A stretch of DNA of 64,000 bases from NCBI GenBank assembly GCA_041690635.1, contig JAWLGZ010000002.1, positions 124,001-188,000 on the forward strand, given 5' to 3'. This document shows, piece after piece, positions 35,742 through 44,088 of this stretch (positions are counted from its first letter, which is position 1; every line of letters starts with the position of its first letter). Origin of the DNA: JAWLGZ01 sp041690635. Its GTDB lineage: Bacteria > Pseudomonadota > Gammaproteobacteria > Thiohalomonadales > Thiohalomonadaceae. Under the pieces are notes generated by a model. That model saw only the letters and a program-made list of their open reading frames with translations. It had not been told where the DNA came from and did no database searches. The position numbers and the translations under genes were made by a program.

Positions 35742-38039
35742 CTACGGAGGGGCGTGCCAATACCGGCGGGCGCTCTCCCGATACCGCTCCAGGCGGGGCG
35801 TGAAACCCTCGCGCAGCTCGAACAGTAGCGCGCCGCCCTCGGCGGTCTCCACCAGCCGCGATCCGACGGCCCGGTAGCGCTCCGCCACCTCCGGCCGGGG
35901 AAAGCCGTGCCGGTTGGCGTAACCGACCGAGAACACCGCGAACTCCGGCCGCACCACCTCCACGAACGGGACGGTGGATGAGGTCAGGCTGCCGTGATGG
36001 GGCACCACCAGGAGATCGGCATTCAGGACCTCCCCGTAGCGCACCACCAGTGCCTCTTCGCTTACCGCCTCGATATCGCCCGGCAGCAACAGCCGTCCCC
36101 CCGGTGCACTGACCCGCAGCACACAGGAGCGATCGTTGCGGCTACCCTCCTCCGTGCCGGGTGGGTGGAGGAATTCAAAACCGATACTGCCCCAGTTCCA
36201 TGGCTCACTCTCGCGACAGGGCACGGAAGGCACACCCAGGTCCGACGGCGCACTGCTCACCAGACGGTCCACCGGGAAGGCCTCGAGTACCGCACTCAGA
36301 CCACCGGCATGATCACTGTCCGCGTGTCCGATCACCAGCATGTCGATTCGGCGGATGCCTCGGGCACGCAGATAGGGGACCACAACCGCGCTTCCGGCAT
36401 CGAAGGAGGCGCTGAAACGCGGCCCGGTGTCGTAGACCAGCACGCGATCCGCCGTCTCGACCACAGCCGACAACCCCTGCCCCACATCCAGTACGGCGAG
36501 ACGCAACTCACCGACGGCGGGCGGCTCGGGCTTCACCAGCAGCATCGGCAGCAACCAGATCGCACCGATCCAGCGGGCCGGCCAGCCCCGGGGGGCGATC
36601 AGCCAGAGAAGGCCGACCGCCGCCGCGGCCAGGGTCCAGACCGGCGGTGCGCTCACCCCCCAACCGGCGGGCAACGCCTCCGCCATCCAGGCGAGCACAA
36701 TCCACAACCACTCCAGCAGCCAGGCAGCCCCCTTCAGCAGCCAGACCGAGATGTCGAGCTCCAACCCGAGCAGGAGGGCACCGATCAGGGTCAGTGGAAC
36801 CACCACCATCCCTACCAGAGGCACCGCCAGCAGATTTGCCGCCGGCGCCAGGAGGGCCGCCTCCTGAAAGAACAGGATCAGCATCGGCGCCAGCACCAGC
36901 GCCACCACGACCTGCACCCGCCCCCACTGCCACCAGATCCCTCGCGCGCCCGGGCGCCCGCCCATCCCGTAGAGGATCGCCGCCACGGCACCGAAAGAGA
37001 GCCAGAAACCCACATCGAGCACCGCCAGGGGATCGATCAGCAACACCAGCAGCAGTGCGGTTGCCAAAACGTGCCTTGCCGCCACCTGCCGCCGCAGCGC
37101 AATGGCCACCGTGACCACAGTGACCATTACCAGCGCACGCTGGGTCGGTACCGAGAAGCCCGCCAGTGCCGCATAGCAACCGGCGACGGCGATAGCGGCG
37201 ACCGCCGCCGCCCGCGGCGCAGCAAGTGCCAGTGCACCACGCTCCCAGAATCCCCACAACCGGCGCATCAGGAAAAACACCAGGGCCGCCACCATCCCCA
37301 CATGCAGCCCCGAGATCGCCATCAGGTGGGTGGTACCGGTACGCCGCAACACCTCCCACTGTTCGCCGGTGATCCCCTGCCGGTCGCCGATGGCAAGTGC
37401 CTTTACCAGTGGTGCCCGGGGCATTGCCGAGAGCCGCGCATCGATCGCCTCCCCCAGCGACTGGCGTAGACTCTGTACCGGATAACCGGCCGCCGCGGCC
37501 AGTCGCCTGTTATCCACCCCGGATCGAACATAGCCGGTTGCCCGGATTCGATGGCGAAAAAGCCAACTCTCGTAGTCAAATCCTCCGGGATTCATGAAAC
37601 CGCGCGGCCGCTTGAGGCGTACCGTCAACCGCCAGCGCTCGCCCACCCGGAGATCCGGCCGCTCGGTGTACCAGTTCAGTCGCACAATCCCGGGAGCCGG
37701 GTGGCGATCCGAGCCGTGCTGTAATAGTTCGGAGGCAAATTCGAAGCGGGTCCGCCGGCCGTCCACCTGGGGCACCGAGTGGATGGTGCCTTCGATCACC
37801 ACGTCCTCCCCTTCGAGGGCACCCGGCAGGGCGGTGGAGAGGGTCAGTGCCGCGTGCAGCCAAGCCCAACCGAACCCCGCAGCCGCCCCGGCGCTGAGGA
37901 GTGCGGGCCCGAACGACGGACGCAGCAGGAAGGGAAGCATGGCGACAAGCAACAAGGGAATGACGCCGGTCGGCGGCAACCCGGCCTGTATCTGGAACAG
38001 GACGGCCCCTGCCGTGAATGAAAGTGCCGCTTTCTCCAT
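35742..38039 (-). CDS. comEC: DNA internalisation protein ComEC/Rec2
   Basis: This 765-residue polytopic protein forms the inner-membrane channel for single-stranded DNA uptake. An N-terminal OB-like region is followed by the Competence domain, with HLMAISGLHVGMVAALVFF (~235) and many TM segments. A C-terminal metallo-beta-lactamase domain carries MLVIGHADSDHAGGLSAVL (~560) and VPHHGSLTSS. ATG 38039 is used; TTG 38054 is also in frame. It occupies the place of E. coli ycaI next to the lpxK cluster, but msbA is absent. No other competence genes are in the window. Confidence 0.94.
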   Translation of the reverse strand: MEKAALSFTAGAVLFQIQAGLPPTGVIPLLLVAMLPFLLRPSFGPALLSAGAAAGFGWAWLHAALTLSTALPGALEGEDVVIEGTIHSVPQVDGRRTRFEFASELLQHGSDRHPAPGIVRLNWYTERPDLRVGERWRLTVRLKRPRGFMNPGGFDYESWLFRHRIRATGYVRSGVDNRRLAAAAGYPVQSLRQSLGEAIDARLSAMPRAPLVKALAIGDRQGITGEQWEVLRRTGTTHLMAISGLHVGMVAALVFFLMRRLWGFWERGALALAAPRAAAVAAIAVAGCYAALAGFSVPTQRALVMVTVVTVAIALRRQVAARHVLATALLLVLLIDPLAVLDVGFWLSFGAVAAILYGMGGRPGARGIWWQWGRVQVVVALVLAPMLILFFQEAALLAPAANLLAVPLVGMVVVPLTLIGALLLGLELDISVWLLKGAAWLLEWLWIVLAWMAEALPAGWGVSAPPVWTLAAAAVGLLWLIAPRGWPARWIGAIWLLPMLLVKPEPPAVGELRLAVLDVGQGLSAVVETADRVLVYDTGPRFSASFDAGSAVVVPYLRARGIRRIDMLVIGHADSDHAGGLSAVLEAFPVDRLVSSAPSDLGVPSVPCRESEPWNWGSIGFEFLHPPGTEEGSRNDRSCVLRVSAPGGRLLLPGDIEAVSEEALVVRYGEVLNADLLVVPHHGSLTSSTVPFVEVVRPEFAVFSVGYANRHGFPRPEVAERYRAVGSRLVETAEGGALLFELREGFTPRLERYRESARRYWHAPP

Positions 38040-38097
38040 ATTTCCGGTTTGCAACCGATCGACGATAATGGCGCCGCCGGTCGTCAGGCGTTAATCC

Positions 38098-38634
38098 ATG
38101 CCCAAAGAGTTCATCAGAAGATACCTGCCCGATCGGGACCATGTGAAGCACCAAAGGCACCTCCAGGTGTTCGGCGAGTTGCTGCACGACCCCAACCTCT
38201 GGCATCTCAACCGCCGCTCCGTCTCCGGCGCCTTCGCCGTGGGGCTGTTCATCGCCTTCATTCCAATCCCCCTCCAGATGGTGCTGGCGGCGGCGGTGGC
38301 CATGCTTTTTCGGGTCAATCTCCCCATCTCCATCGGGCTGGTCTGGATCACCAACCCGCTCACCATCCCCCCCATCTTCTACTTCACCTACCGGCTGGGC
38401 ACCTGGATGATGGGCGTACCGATGCGCCATCAGGATTTCGAGCTTTCGTGGCAGTGGATGGTGGCCGAACTGGCGATCGCCTGGAAGCCGTTCCTGCTCG
38501 GCAGCTTCGTGACCGGCACGGTGGCCGCCCTGCTGGGCTACTTCATCACGCGGGGCTTGTGGCGCCTGCATCTGGTGCGCCACTTCAGGCAGCGCAAGGC
38601 GGAGCGGCTCCTGCGGGAACGCCCCAAGGAGTAG
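38098..38634 (+). CDS. DUF2062 membrane protein
   Basis: This 178-residue protein has the DUF2062 pattern. A charged N-terminus is followed by SVSGAFAVGLFIAFIPIPLQMVLAAAVAML (two helices), the conserved WITNPLTIPPIFYFTYRLG and a last helix (FLLGSFVTGTVAALLGYFI). The C-terminus is rich in Arg and Lys. Function is unknown; relatives are small inner-membrane proteins, sometimes fused to glycosyltransferases. It is divergent from comEC (58 bp) and convergent with lolD. Confidence 0.9.
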   Translation: MPKEFIRRYLPDRDHVKHQRHLQVFGELLHDPNLWHLNRRSVSGAFAVGLFIAFIPIPLQMVLAAAVAMLFRVNLPISIGLVWITNPLTIPPIFYFTYRLGTWMMGVPMRHQDFELSWQWMVAELAIAWKPFLLGSFVTGTVAALLGYFITRGLWRLHLVRHFRQRKAERLLRERPKE

Positions 38635-38670
38635 CAGCCGGTCACCGACTCAGCGACCGTTCCCAACCCG

Positions 38671-39351
38671 TCAGGCTTCCCTCAACACCCCGTCTTCCAG
38701 CTTCAGCGTACGGTGCATCCGCGCCGCCAGCCCCATGTCGTGGGTGACGATGATGAAGCTGGTGCGGAGCTCCTCATTCAGCTCCAGCATCAGGGCGTAG
38801 ACCCGCTCGGCGGTGGCGTGATCGAGGTTGCCGGTGGGTTCGTCGGCCAGGATGCACCGGGGGCGGGTCACCAAGGCGCGGGCGATGGCCGCGCGCTGGC
38901 GCTCACCGCCGGAGAGCTCACCCGGTTTATGCAGCAGCCGCTTCCCCAGTCCCACCCGCTCCAGCAGCGCCGACGCGCTACTGCGCGCCTCGGCCGCCGA
39001 ATGGCCGCCGATCAGCAGGGGCATCGCCACGTTCTCCAGGGCGGAGAACTCCGGGAGCAGGTGGTGGAACTGGTAGACGAAGCCGAGCGCCCGGTTGCGC
39101 AGCCGGCCGCGCGCCGCCTCGCCCATCTCGCTCATCCGCTCCCCCACCACGGTCACGCTCCCCGCGGTCGGGGTCTCCAGCCCACCGAGCAGGTGCAGCA
39201 GGGTACTCTTGCCGGAGCCGGAGGTGCCGACCACCGCCACCCGTTCGCCGGGCTCGACCGCCAGCTCCACCGAGCGCAGCACATCCACCGCCAGCGGCCC
39301 CTGACGAAACCGCTTGGCCAGCCCCTGACAGGCGATCACCGGCTCACTCAT
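38671..39351 (-). CDS. lolD: Lipoprotein-releasing ABC transporter ATPase LolD
   Basis: This 226-residue ATPase drives transfer of lipoproteins from the inner membrane to LolA. Walker A is GTSGSGKSTLLHLLGG (~42), the signature is LSGGERQRAAIARAL and Walker B is CILADEPTGNLD. LolD-specific FVYQFHHLLPEFSALENVAMPLL is present. The frame extends 49 codons upstream, but ATG 39351 overlaps the permease stop by 8 bp and gives the family length. Confidence 0.95.
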   Translation of the reverse strand: MSEPVIACQGLAKRFRQGPLAVDVLRSVELAVEPGERVAVVGTSGSGKSTLLHLLGGLETPTAGSVTVVGERMSEMGEAARGRLRNRALGFVYQFHHLLPEFSALENVAMPLLIGGHSAAEARSSASALLERVGLGKRLLHKPGELSGGERQRAAIARALVTRPRCILADEPTGNLDHATAERVYALMLELNEELRTSFIIVTHDMGLAARMHRTLKLEDGVLREA

Positions 39352-40591
39352 AGCGCAGCGCCTCCGCCGGCTGGGTGCGGGAGGCGCGCCAGGCCGGATA
39401 GAGGGTCGCCAGAACGCTGAGCAGGAAAGCCACCACAGTGATACGCCCCACATCACCCCAATGCAGCTCCGAGGGGAGATCGGAGATGTAGTAGACATCC
39501 GCCGGCATGAACTGGGTGCCGAAGAAGTTCTCGATTGCCGGCACGATGGTCTCCACGTTGAGCGCCAGGCTCACCCCGCCGACCAGCCCCAGCAGCGTGC
39601 CGATGAAACCGATCAGGGTCCCCTGCACCATGAACACCCCCATCACCGTGCGCGGGGTGGCGCCGAGGGTGCGCAGAATGGCGATGTCGGTCTCCTTGTC
39701 GGTCACCACCATCACCAGGGTGGAGACGATGTTAAAGGCGGCCACCGCGACGATGAGGAACAGGATGACGAACATCACGGTCTTTTCGGTGCGGATGGCA
39801 CGGAAGAAGTTGGCGTGCTCGCGGGTCCAGTCGCTGACCCGGTAAACCCCGGGGATGGTCTCGGCCAGTTCACGGGAGACGAACGGCGCCCGGAACAGGT
39901 CGTCCAGCTTCAGCCGCACGCCGGTCACCCCGTCGCCGGTGCGGAACAGCCGCGCGGCGTCCTCCATGTGGATGAAGGCCAGCGCGCTGTCGTACTCGTA
40001 CATCCCCACCCGGAAGACGCCGGTCACCGTGAAGCGCTTGAGCCGCGGCACCATGCCGGCGATGCTGATGTTTGCGGTCGGGGTGACCACGGTCACCGGA
40101 TCGCCCCGCCCCACCCCCAGCGCCCGCGCCAGGTCGATGCCGAGGATGATGCCGTATTCGCCGGAGCGGAGATCCTCCAGCGAGCCGACCACCATCTCCT
40201 CGCCCACATCGGAGACCGCCGGTTCCCGATCGGGCAGCACGCCGCGGATGATGGCGCCATTGACCTGCGAGCCGTAGACCAGCATCCCCTCACCCTGCAC
40301 GAAGGGGGCGGCACCGACCACCTCCGGGTGCTGTCGCGCTGCCTCTCCCAGCCGCTGCCACTCCTCCAGCGGCCGGCCGAAACCGGTGATGGTGGCGTGG
40401 GAGGTCATGCCGAGAATGCGGTTGCGCAGCTCCTGTTCGAAGCCGTTCATCACCGACAGCACAGTGATGAGCGCCGTCACCCCGAGCGCAATCCCCAGCA
40501 TCGAGGTGGCCGAGATGAAGGAGATGAAGTGGTTGCGGCGCTTGGCGCGGGTGTAGCGCAGGCCGATGTAGAGGGGCAGGGGTCGGAACAT
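39344..40591 (-). CDS. lolC: Lipoprotein-releasing ABC transporter permease LolC/LolE
   Basis: This 415-residue permease has four TM helices: one at ~25-48 (SATSMLGIALGVTALITVLSVMNGF) and three near the C-terminus. A large periplasmic domain lies between them. LYIGLRYTRAKRRNHFISFIS is the family N-terminus. Only one permease gene is present, so the complex is probably a LolF-type homodimer unless a second copy lies elsewhere. It is upstream of lolD and co-translated. Confidence 0.94.
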   Translation of the reverse strand: MFRPLPLYIGLRYTRAKRRNHFISFISATSMLGIALGVTALITVLSVMNGFEQELRNRILGMTSHATITGFGRPLEEWQRLGEAARQHPEVVGAAPFVQGEGMLVYGSQVNGAIIRGVLPDREPAVSDVGEEMVVGSLEDLRSGEYGIILGIDLARALGVGRGDPVTVVTPTANISIAGMVPRLKRFTVTGVFRVGMYEYDSALAFIHMEDAARLFRTGDGVTGVRLKLDDLFRAPFVSRELAETIPGVYRVSDWTREHANFFRAIRTEKTVMFVILFLIVAVAAFNIVSTLVMVVTDKETDIAILRTLGATPRTVMGVFMVQGTLIGFIGTLLGLVGGVSLALNVETIVPAIENFFGTQFMPADVYYISDLPSELHWGDVGRITVVAFLLSVLATLYPAWRASRTQPAEALRYE

Positions 40592-40658
40592 GAGTGGTAT
40601 TAAAACATAGTTGCTGGTCGGTGGTCGGTGGTCGTCGGAATTGTCTGTTTTTCCGGCA

Positions 40659-40719
40659 GGGCGCAATCCTATTGCGCCATTGTGACGTTCCGCTCATCCG
40701 GCGCAATAGGATTGCGCCC
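40659..40719. repeat. REP-like inverted repeat between lolC and sfsA
   Basis: GGGCGCAATCCTATTGCGCC at 40659-40678 and its exact complement at 40700-40719 enclose a 21-bp centre. Each arm is itself a near-palindrome (GGCGCAAT..ATTGCGCC). A related element lies at 55039-55097. The right arm encodes the last residues of sfsA. Confidence 0.85.
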
Positions 40720-41440
40720 ACGATGGCCCCTGTGTAACCACCGGGAGTGGCGTGGTGAGCGTAATCCCCGCCGGGCTCACCTCGGCGCGGTAGGCCAGCG
40801 CCTCCACCCCCGCAGCCAGCGCCGCGCGCAGGGTGCGGCCGTATTCCGCATCGATCTCGTCGGCGGGGCGGACCCGTTCCACGTCGCCGCGCTGGACGCA
40901 GTAGAAGATCACCCCGCGACCGCCGCCGGCGACCACCCCCATCAGCTCCCGCAGGTGCTTGGTCCCGCGCACGCTCACCGCATCCGGAAAGAAGCCGCAC
41001 CCGTGGGTATCGCAGGTGGTGACGTTCTTGATCTCCACGTGGCAGTCGGGGCGCCCCGGGTGCCCCTCCAGCAGCAGGTCGATACGGCTCCCCTCCACCC
41101 CGTAGCGCACCTCGCGTCGGACCCGCTCATAACCATCCAGTTCCGCCGCCACCCCGCATTCGATCGCCTCCGCGACGAGATCATTGGTCAGCCCGGTATT
41201 CACGCCGACCACTACCCCCTTGGAGTTTTCGGTCATCTCCCAGGAGAAGCGGTACTTGCGCTTGGGGTTGGCCGCATCGCGCAACCAGATGCGGCTGCCC
41301 GGCTCCGCACAGCCGGTCATCGCGCCCGTGTTGGGCGTATGGACAGTGATCTCGCTTCCGTCGGGCAGCACCACGTCGGCGAGGAAACGCTTGTAGCGGC
41401 GGGTCAGGATGGCCGGGATGAGGGGTGTGGCGAAGCGCAT
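40694..41440 (-). CDS. sfsA: SfsA family protein (sugar fermentation stimulation / nuclease-like)
   Basis: This 248-residue protein has the SfsA pattern: RRYKRFLADVVLPDGSEITVH, TPNTGAMTGCAEPGSRIWL, and a nuclease-like core with SRIDLLLEGHPGRPDCHVEIKNV (Asp, Glu and Lys spaced as in restriction-enzyme-like nucleases). The start MRFATPLIPAIL at 41440 fits the family. The last eight or so codons (SWAQSYCAG and the stop) lie inside a REP-like palindrome, so the original C-terminus has been replaced or extended by a repeat insertion. Confidence 0.93.
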   Translation of the reverse strand: MRFATPLIPAILTRRYKRFLADVVLPDGSEITVHTPNTGAMTGCAEPGSRIWLRDAANPKRKYRFSWEMTENSKGVVVGVNTGLTNDLVAEAIECGVAAELDGYERVRREVRYGVEGSRIDLLLEGHPGRPDCHVEIKNVTTCDTHGCGFFPDAVSVRGTKHLRELMGVVAGGGRGVIFYCVQRGDVERVRPADEIDAEYGRTLRAALAAGVEALAYRAEVSPAGITLTTPLPVVTQGPSWAQSYCAG

Positions 41441-41543
41441 AAGGGGGCGTTGTTGCTCGTGACAGGCGATCTTACCAGTGACTGCGGTGGCGGTTCTGCG
41501 TTCCCGCGATAGACTGACCGGTGTTTCCCCTCGAGGAGCCGCC

Positions 41544-42851
41544 ATGGAAGGCGCCCCACGCCCCACACTCCGATCGCTGGACGTGGTGGCGATGATTGTC
41601 GGTCTGGTGATCGGTGCCGGAATATTCAAGGCGCCGGCCGTGGTGGCAGCCAATACCGGGAGTGAGACCGCCCTGATGCTGACCTGGCTGGCCGGCGGCG
41701 CGGTCTCGATCCTGGGTGCCCTCTGCTACGCCGAATTGGCGGCGGCCTACCCGAACACCGGCGGGGAATACCACTTCCTGCAGCGCGCCTATGGCCGCGC
41801 GGTCGGGTTCCTGTTCGCCTGGTCGCGGCTGGTGGTGCTGCAGACCGGCTCCATTGCCCTGCTTGCGTTTGTTCTGGGGGACTATGCCGCACAGATCGTA
41901 CCGCTCGGCAGGCATGGCCCCACCCTTTTCGCAGCCGCTGCAGTGCTCCTTCTGACCGGGCTCAACCTGCTCGGCCTGCGATCAAGCACCTCGGTGCAGA
42001 ACACACTCACCCTGTTCACCCTTGGCGGACTGCTGCTGGTCATCGCGGTGGGCCTGACCTTTCAAGCTGCCGACGCCAAACCCTCCCCTCCGATGGCCGG
42101 CGGCGACTCGGCCCTGGGCCTGGCGATGGTGTTCGTGCTGCTCACCTATGGGGGCTGGAACGAGGCGGCCTACCTCTCTGCCGAGTTGAAAGAGGTGCAG
42201 CGCCGCATGTGGAAGGTGCTGGTGACCGGCATCGGCACCATCACCCTGATCTATCTGCTGGTCAACTGTGCCTACCTGAACGTCCTCGGTTTGGAGGCGA
42301 TGGCCGGTTCGGAGGCGGTGACGGCGGACCTGATGCGGCAGGTGCTGGGTGAACCGGGTGCGCTGATCATCAGCGCCCTCATCGTGGTGGCGGTCTTCGC
42401 CTCCATCAATGTCACCATCCTGACCGGTGCGCGCACCAACTACGCGCTGGCCAGGGATTTCAGGCAATTCCGTTTTTTGGGGCACTGGTCACCGCAGGTG
42501 AACGCACCGACCCGCGCCCTGCTGATCCAGGGCGCCATCGCCCTGCTGCTGGTCGCATCCGGGGCGGCCGGCCGTTCCGGATTCGAGGCGATGGTGAGTT
42601 ACGTCTCGCCGGTGTTCTGGCTTTTCTTCCTGCTCACCACCATTTCGCTCATCGTCCTGCGTCGCCGTGAACCGGACAGGGAGCGTCCGTTCCGCGTCCC
42701 GGTCTATCCTTACACCCCATTGCTGTTCGCCGCGGCCTGCGCCTACATGTTCTGGTCCAGCCTGGCCTACTCCGGCTGGGGCGCGCTGCTCGGCATGCTG
42801 GTGCTCGCGGCGGGGATCCCGTTCTGCACTGCGCGACACCGCCAGGGATGA
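41544..42851 (+). CDS. APC-family amino acid permease
   Basis: This 435-residue transporter has about twelve TM helices. TM1 carries VGLVIGAGIFKAPAVVA, the glycine-rich unwound helix of the APC fold. LCYAELAAAYPNTGGEYHFL in TM2-3 and VLLTYGGWNEAAYLSAELK in TM6 are typical. GAGGAG precedes ATG 41544. The substrate is not evident. It is followed 25 bases later by an exported methyltransferase-like gene on the same strand. Confidence 0.9.
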   Translation: MEGAPRPTLRSLDVVAMIVGLVIGAGIFKAPAVVAANTGSETALMLTWLAGGAVSILGALCYAELAAAYPNTGGEYHFLQRAYGRAVGFLFAWSRLVVLQTGSIALLAFVLGDYAAQIVPLGRHGPTLFAAAAVLLLTGLNLLGLRSSTSVQNTLTLFTLGGLLLVIAVGLTFQAADAKPSPPMAGGDSALGLAMVFVLLTYGGWNEAAYLSAELKEVQRRMWKVLVTGIGTITLIYLLVNCAYLNVLGLEAMAGSEAVTADLMRQVLGEPGALIISALIVVAVFASINVTILTGARTNYALARDFRQFRFLGHWSPQVNAPTRALLIQGAIALLLVASGAAGRSGFEAMVSYVSPVFWLFFLLTTISLIVLRRREPDRERPFRVPVYPYTPLLFAAACAYMFWSSLAYSGWGALLGMLVLAAGIPFCTARHRQG

Positions 42852-42876
42852 ACCCGGACACTCAAGGAGGAGTGTG

Positions 42877-43779
42877 ATGGTCATGCGAATCTTTCTGACA
42901 AGCCTCACCGCTCTGCTGGCCGCGGTCATCGCCATCCCGCAGCCTTTGATCGCCCAGTGGTGGGGCAACGACCTCGACGTGCCCTATGTGCCGACGCCGC
43001 AGCATGTGGTGGACCAGATGCTCGGCATGGCGGAGGTCGGCGAAAGTGATGTGGTGTACGACCTCGGCTCCGGCGACGGCCGCATCGTGGTCACCGCCGC
43101 CGAACAGTACGGTGCGCGGGCGGTCGGCATCGACATCGATGAAACACGGATCGCCGAGGGGCGGGCCAATGCCGAGGCGGCCGGGGTGCAGGACCGCGTT
43201 CACTTCATCCAGCAGGATCTGTTCGATGCCGATATCGGCGAGGCGACGGTCGTCACCCTCTATCTCCTCGGTTCGGTCAACGACCGGCTGCGCCCGAAGC
43301 TGCTGGAAGAGCTCGAACCGGGCACACGCGTGGTCTCCCACGCCTTCGACATGGGCGAATGGGAACCGAAGGAGTCGGCTGTTGTGAACGGCAGTACCAT
43401 CCACCTGTGGGTGATCCCCGCCCAGGCCGCAGGCCGGTGGGAAGGTGCGATACAGGGGCCGGACGGCCAGCAGCCGATCAGCCTGGTGCTGGATCAGACC
43501 TTCCAGCAACTGGACGGCATGGCGGTCATCAACGGCGCCCACATGATGCTGGACGGCGCCGAAGTGGACGGTGATCGCGTCGAACTGGAGGTGGTCGACG
43601 GCATCGGCGAAAAACAGCGGCTGGAAGGCACCATCAACGGCGACACCATCCAGGGCGAGGTCTACGCCCAGGCGGACGGCCGGGTAATTGGCGAATGGCA
43701 GGCCCGCCGAATTTCCCTCGCCCCCGACCAGCTGCAGACCATCGACGACGGACGCGAAACGAGTTTCGGCTTACCCTGA
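42877..43779 (+). CDS. Class I SAM-dependent methyltransferase-like protein with signal peptide
   Basis: This 300-residue protein begins MVMRIFLTSLTALLAAVIAI, a clear signal sequence or membrane anchor (a likely end is IAQWWG). The methyltransferase core follows: motif I DLGSGDGRIVVTAAEQYG (~61-78), acidic VGIDIDETRI, and QQDLFDADIGEATVV. It resembles the FAM173/ATPSCKMT lysine-methyltransferase-like group in motif I. From ~185 on, a beta-rich domain has repeated short strands (HMMLDGAEVDGDRVELEVVDG). AAGGAGG precedes the ATG. A SAM enzyme with an export signal is unusual, because SAM is cytoplasmic; an N-in anchor is possible. Confidence 0.82.
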   Translation: MVMRIFLTSLTALLAAVIAIPQPLIAQWWGNDLDVPYVPTPQHVVDQMLGMAEVGESDVVYDLGSGDGRIVVTAAEQYGARAVGIDIDETRIAEGRANAEAAGVQDRVHFIQQDLFDADIGEATVVTLYLLGSVNDRLRPKLLEELEPGTRVVSHAFDMGEWEPKESAVVNGSTIHLWVIPAQAAGRWEGAIQGPDGQQPISLVLDQTFQQLDGMAVINGAHMMLDGAEVDGDRVELEVVDGIGEKQRLEGTINGDTIQGEVYAQADGRVIGEWQARRISLAPDQLQTIDDGRETSFGLP

Positions 43780-43789
43780 TTGCCGCGGG

Positions 43790-44050
43790 CTACTGCACGA
43801 CAAACTCCGCCTGCAGCAGCTCCGCGCCCCCCTCGAGCAGGGTGACATAGCGGATGTCGGTGGCCAGGTCGTGGCGCACCTTGATGACGGCCGGCTCGGG
43901 GCTGGTGGAGACCAGCCGGTCGTTGGCCGCCACGGCGTACTCCACCCCCGGTGTCATGCCGCTCTCACTCGTGCTTCCGCCACCGCCACCGCAGGCGGTG
44001 AGCAGCAGGCCGCCGGCAAGGAGCGTTGCCATCGTCACTCTGTTTCGCAT
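43790..44050 (-). CDS. Small predicted lipoprotein (86 aa)
   Basis: MRNRVTMATLLAGGLLLTAC ends in a lipobox (LLTAC, followed by a glycine run). The mature part is about 66 residues with two likely strands (VEYAVAANDRLVS and IRYVTLLEGGAELLQAEFVV). GAGGAGAGG precedes the ATG. It begins 38 bases after the 1478-residue secreted protein on the same strand, so both are probably on one transcript. Function is unknown. Confidence 0.75.
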   Translation of the reverse strand: MRNRVTMATLLAGGLLLTACGGGGGSTSESGMTPGVEYAVAANDRLVSTSPEPAVIKVRHDLATDIRYVTLLEGGAELLQAEFVVQ

Positions 44051-44088
44051 CGTGCCTCTCCTCTGTTCTGCTTCGTGACCACGCCCGC

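Noticed and set aside
35994..37469. 491-codon forward frame opposite comEC
   Set aside because: It is His/Arg/Gln-rich shadow text; comEC has all its family motifs on the reverse strand.
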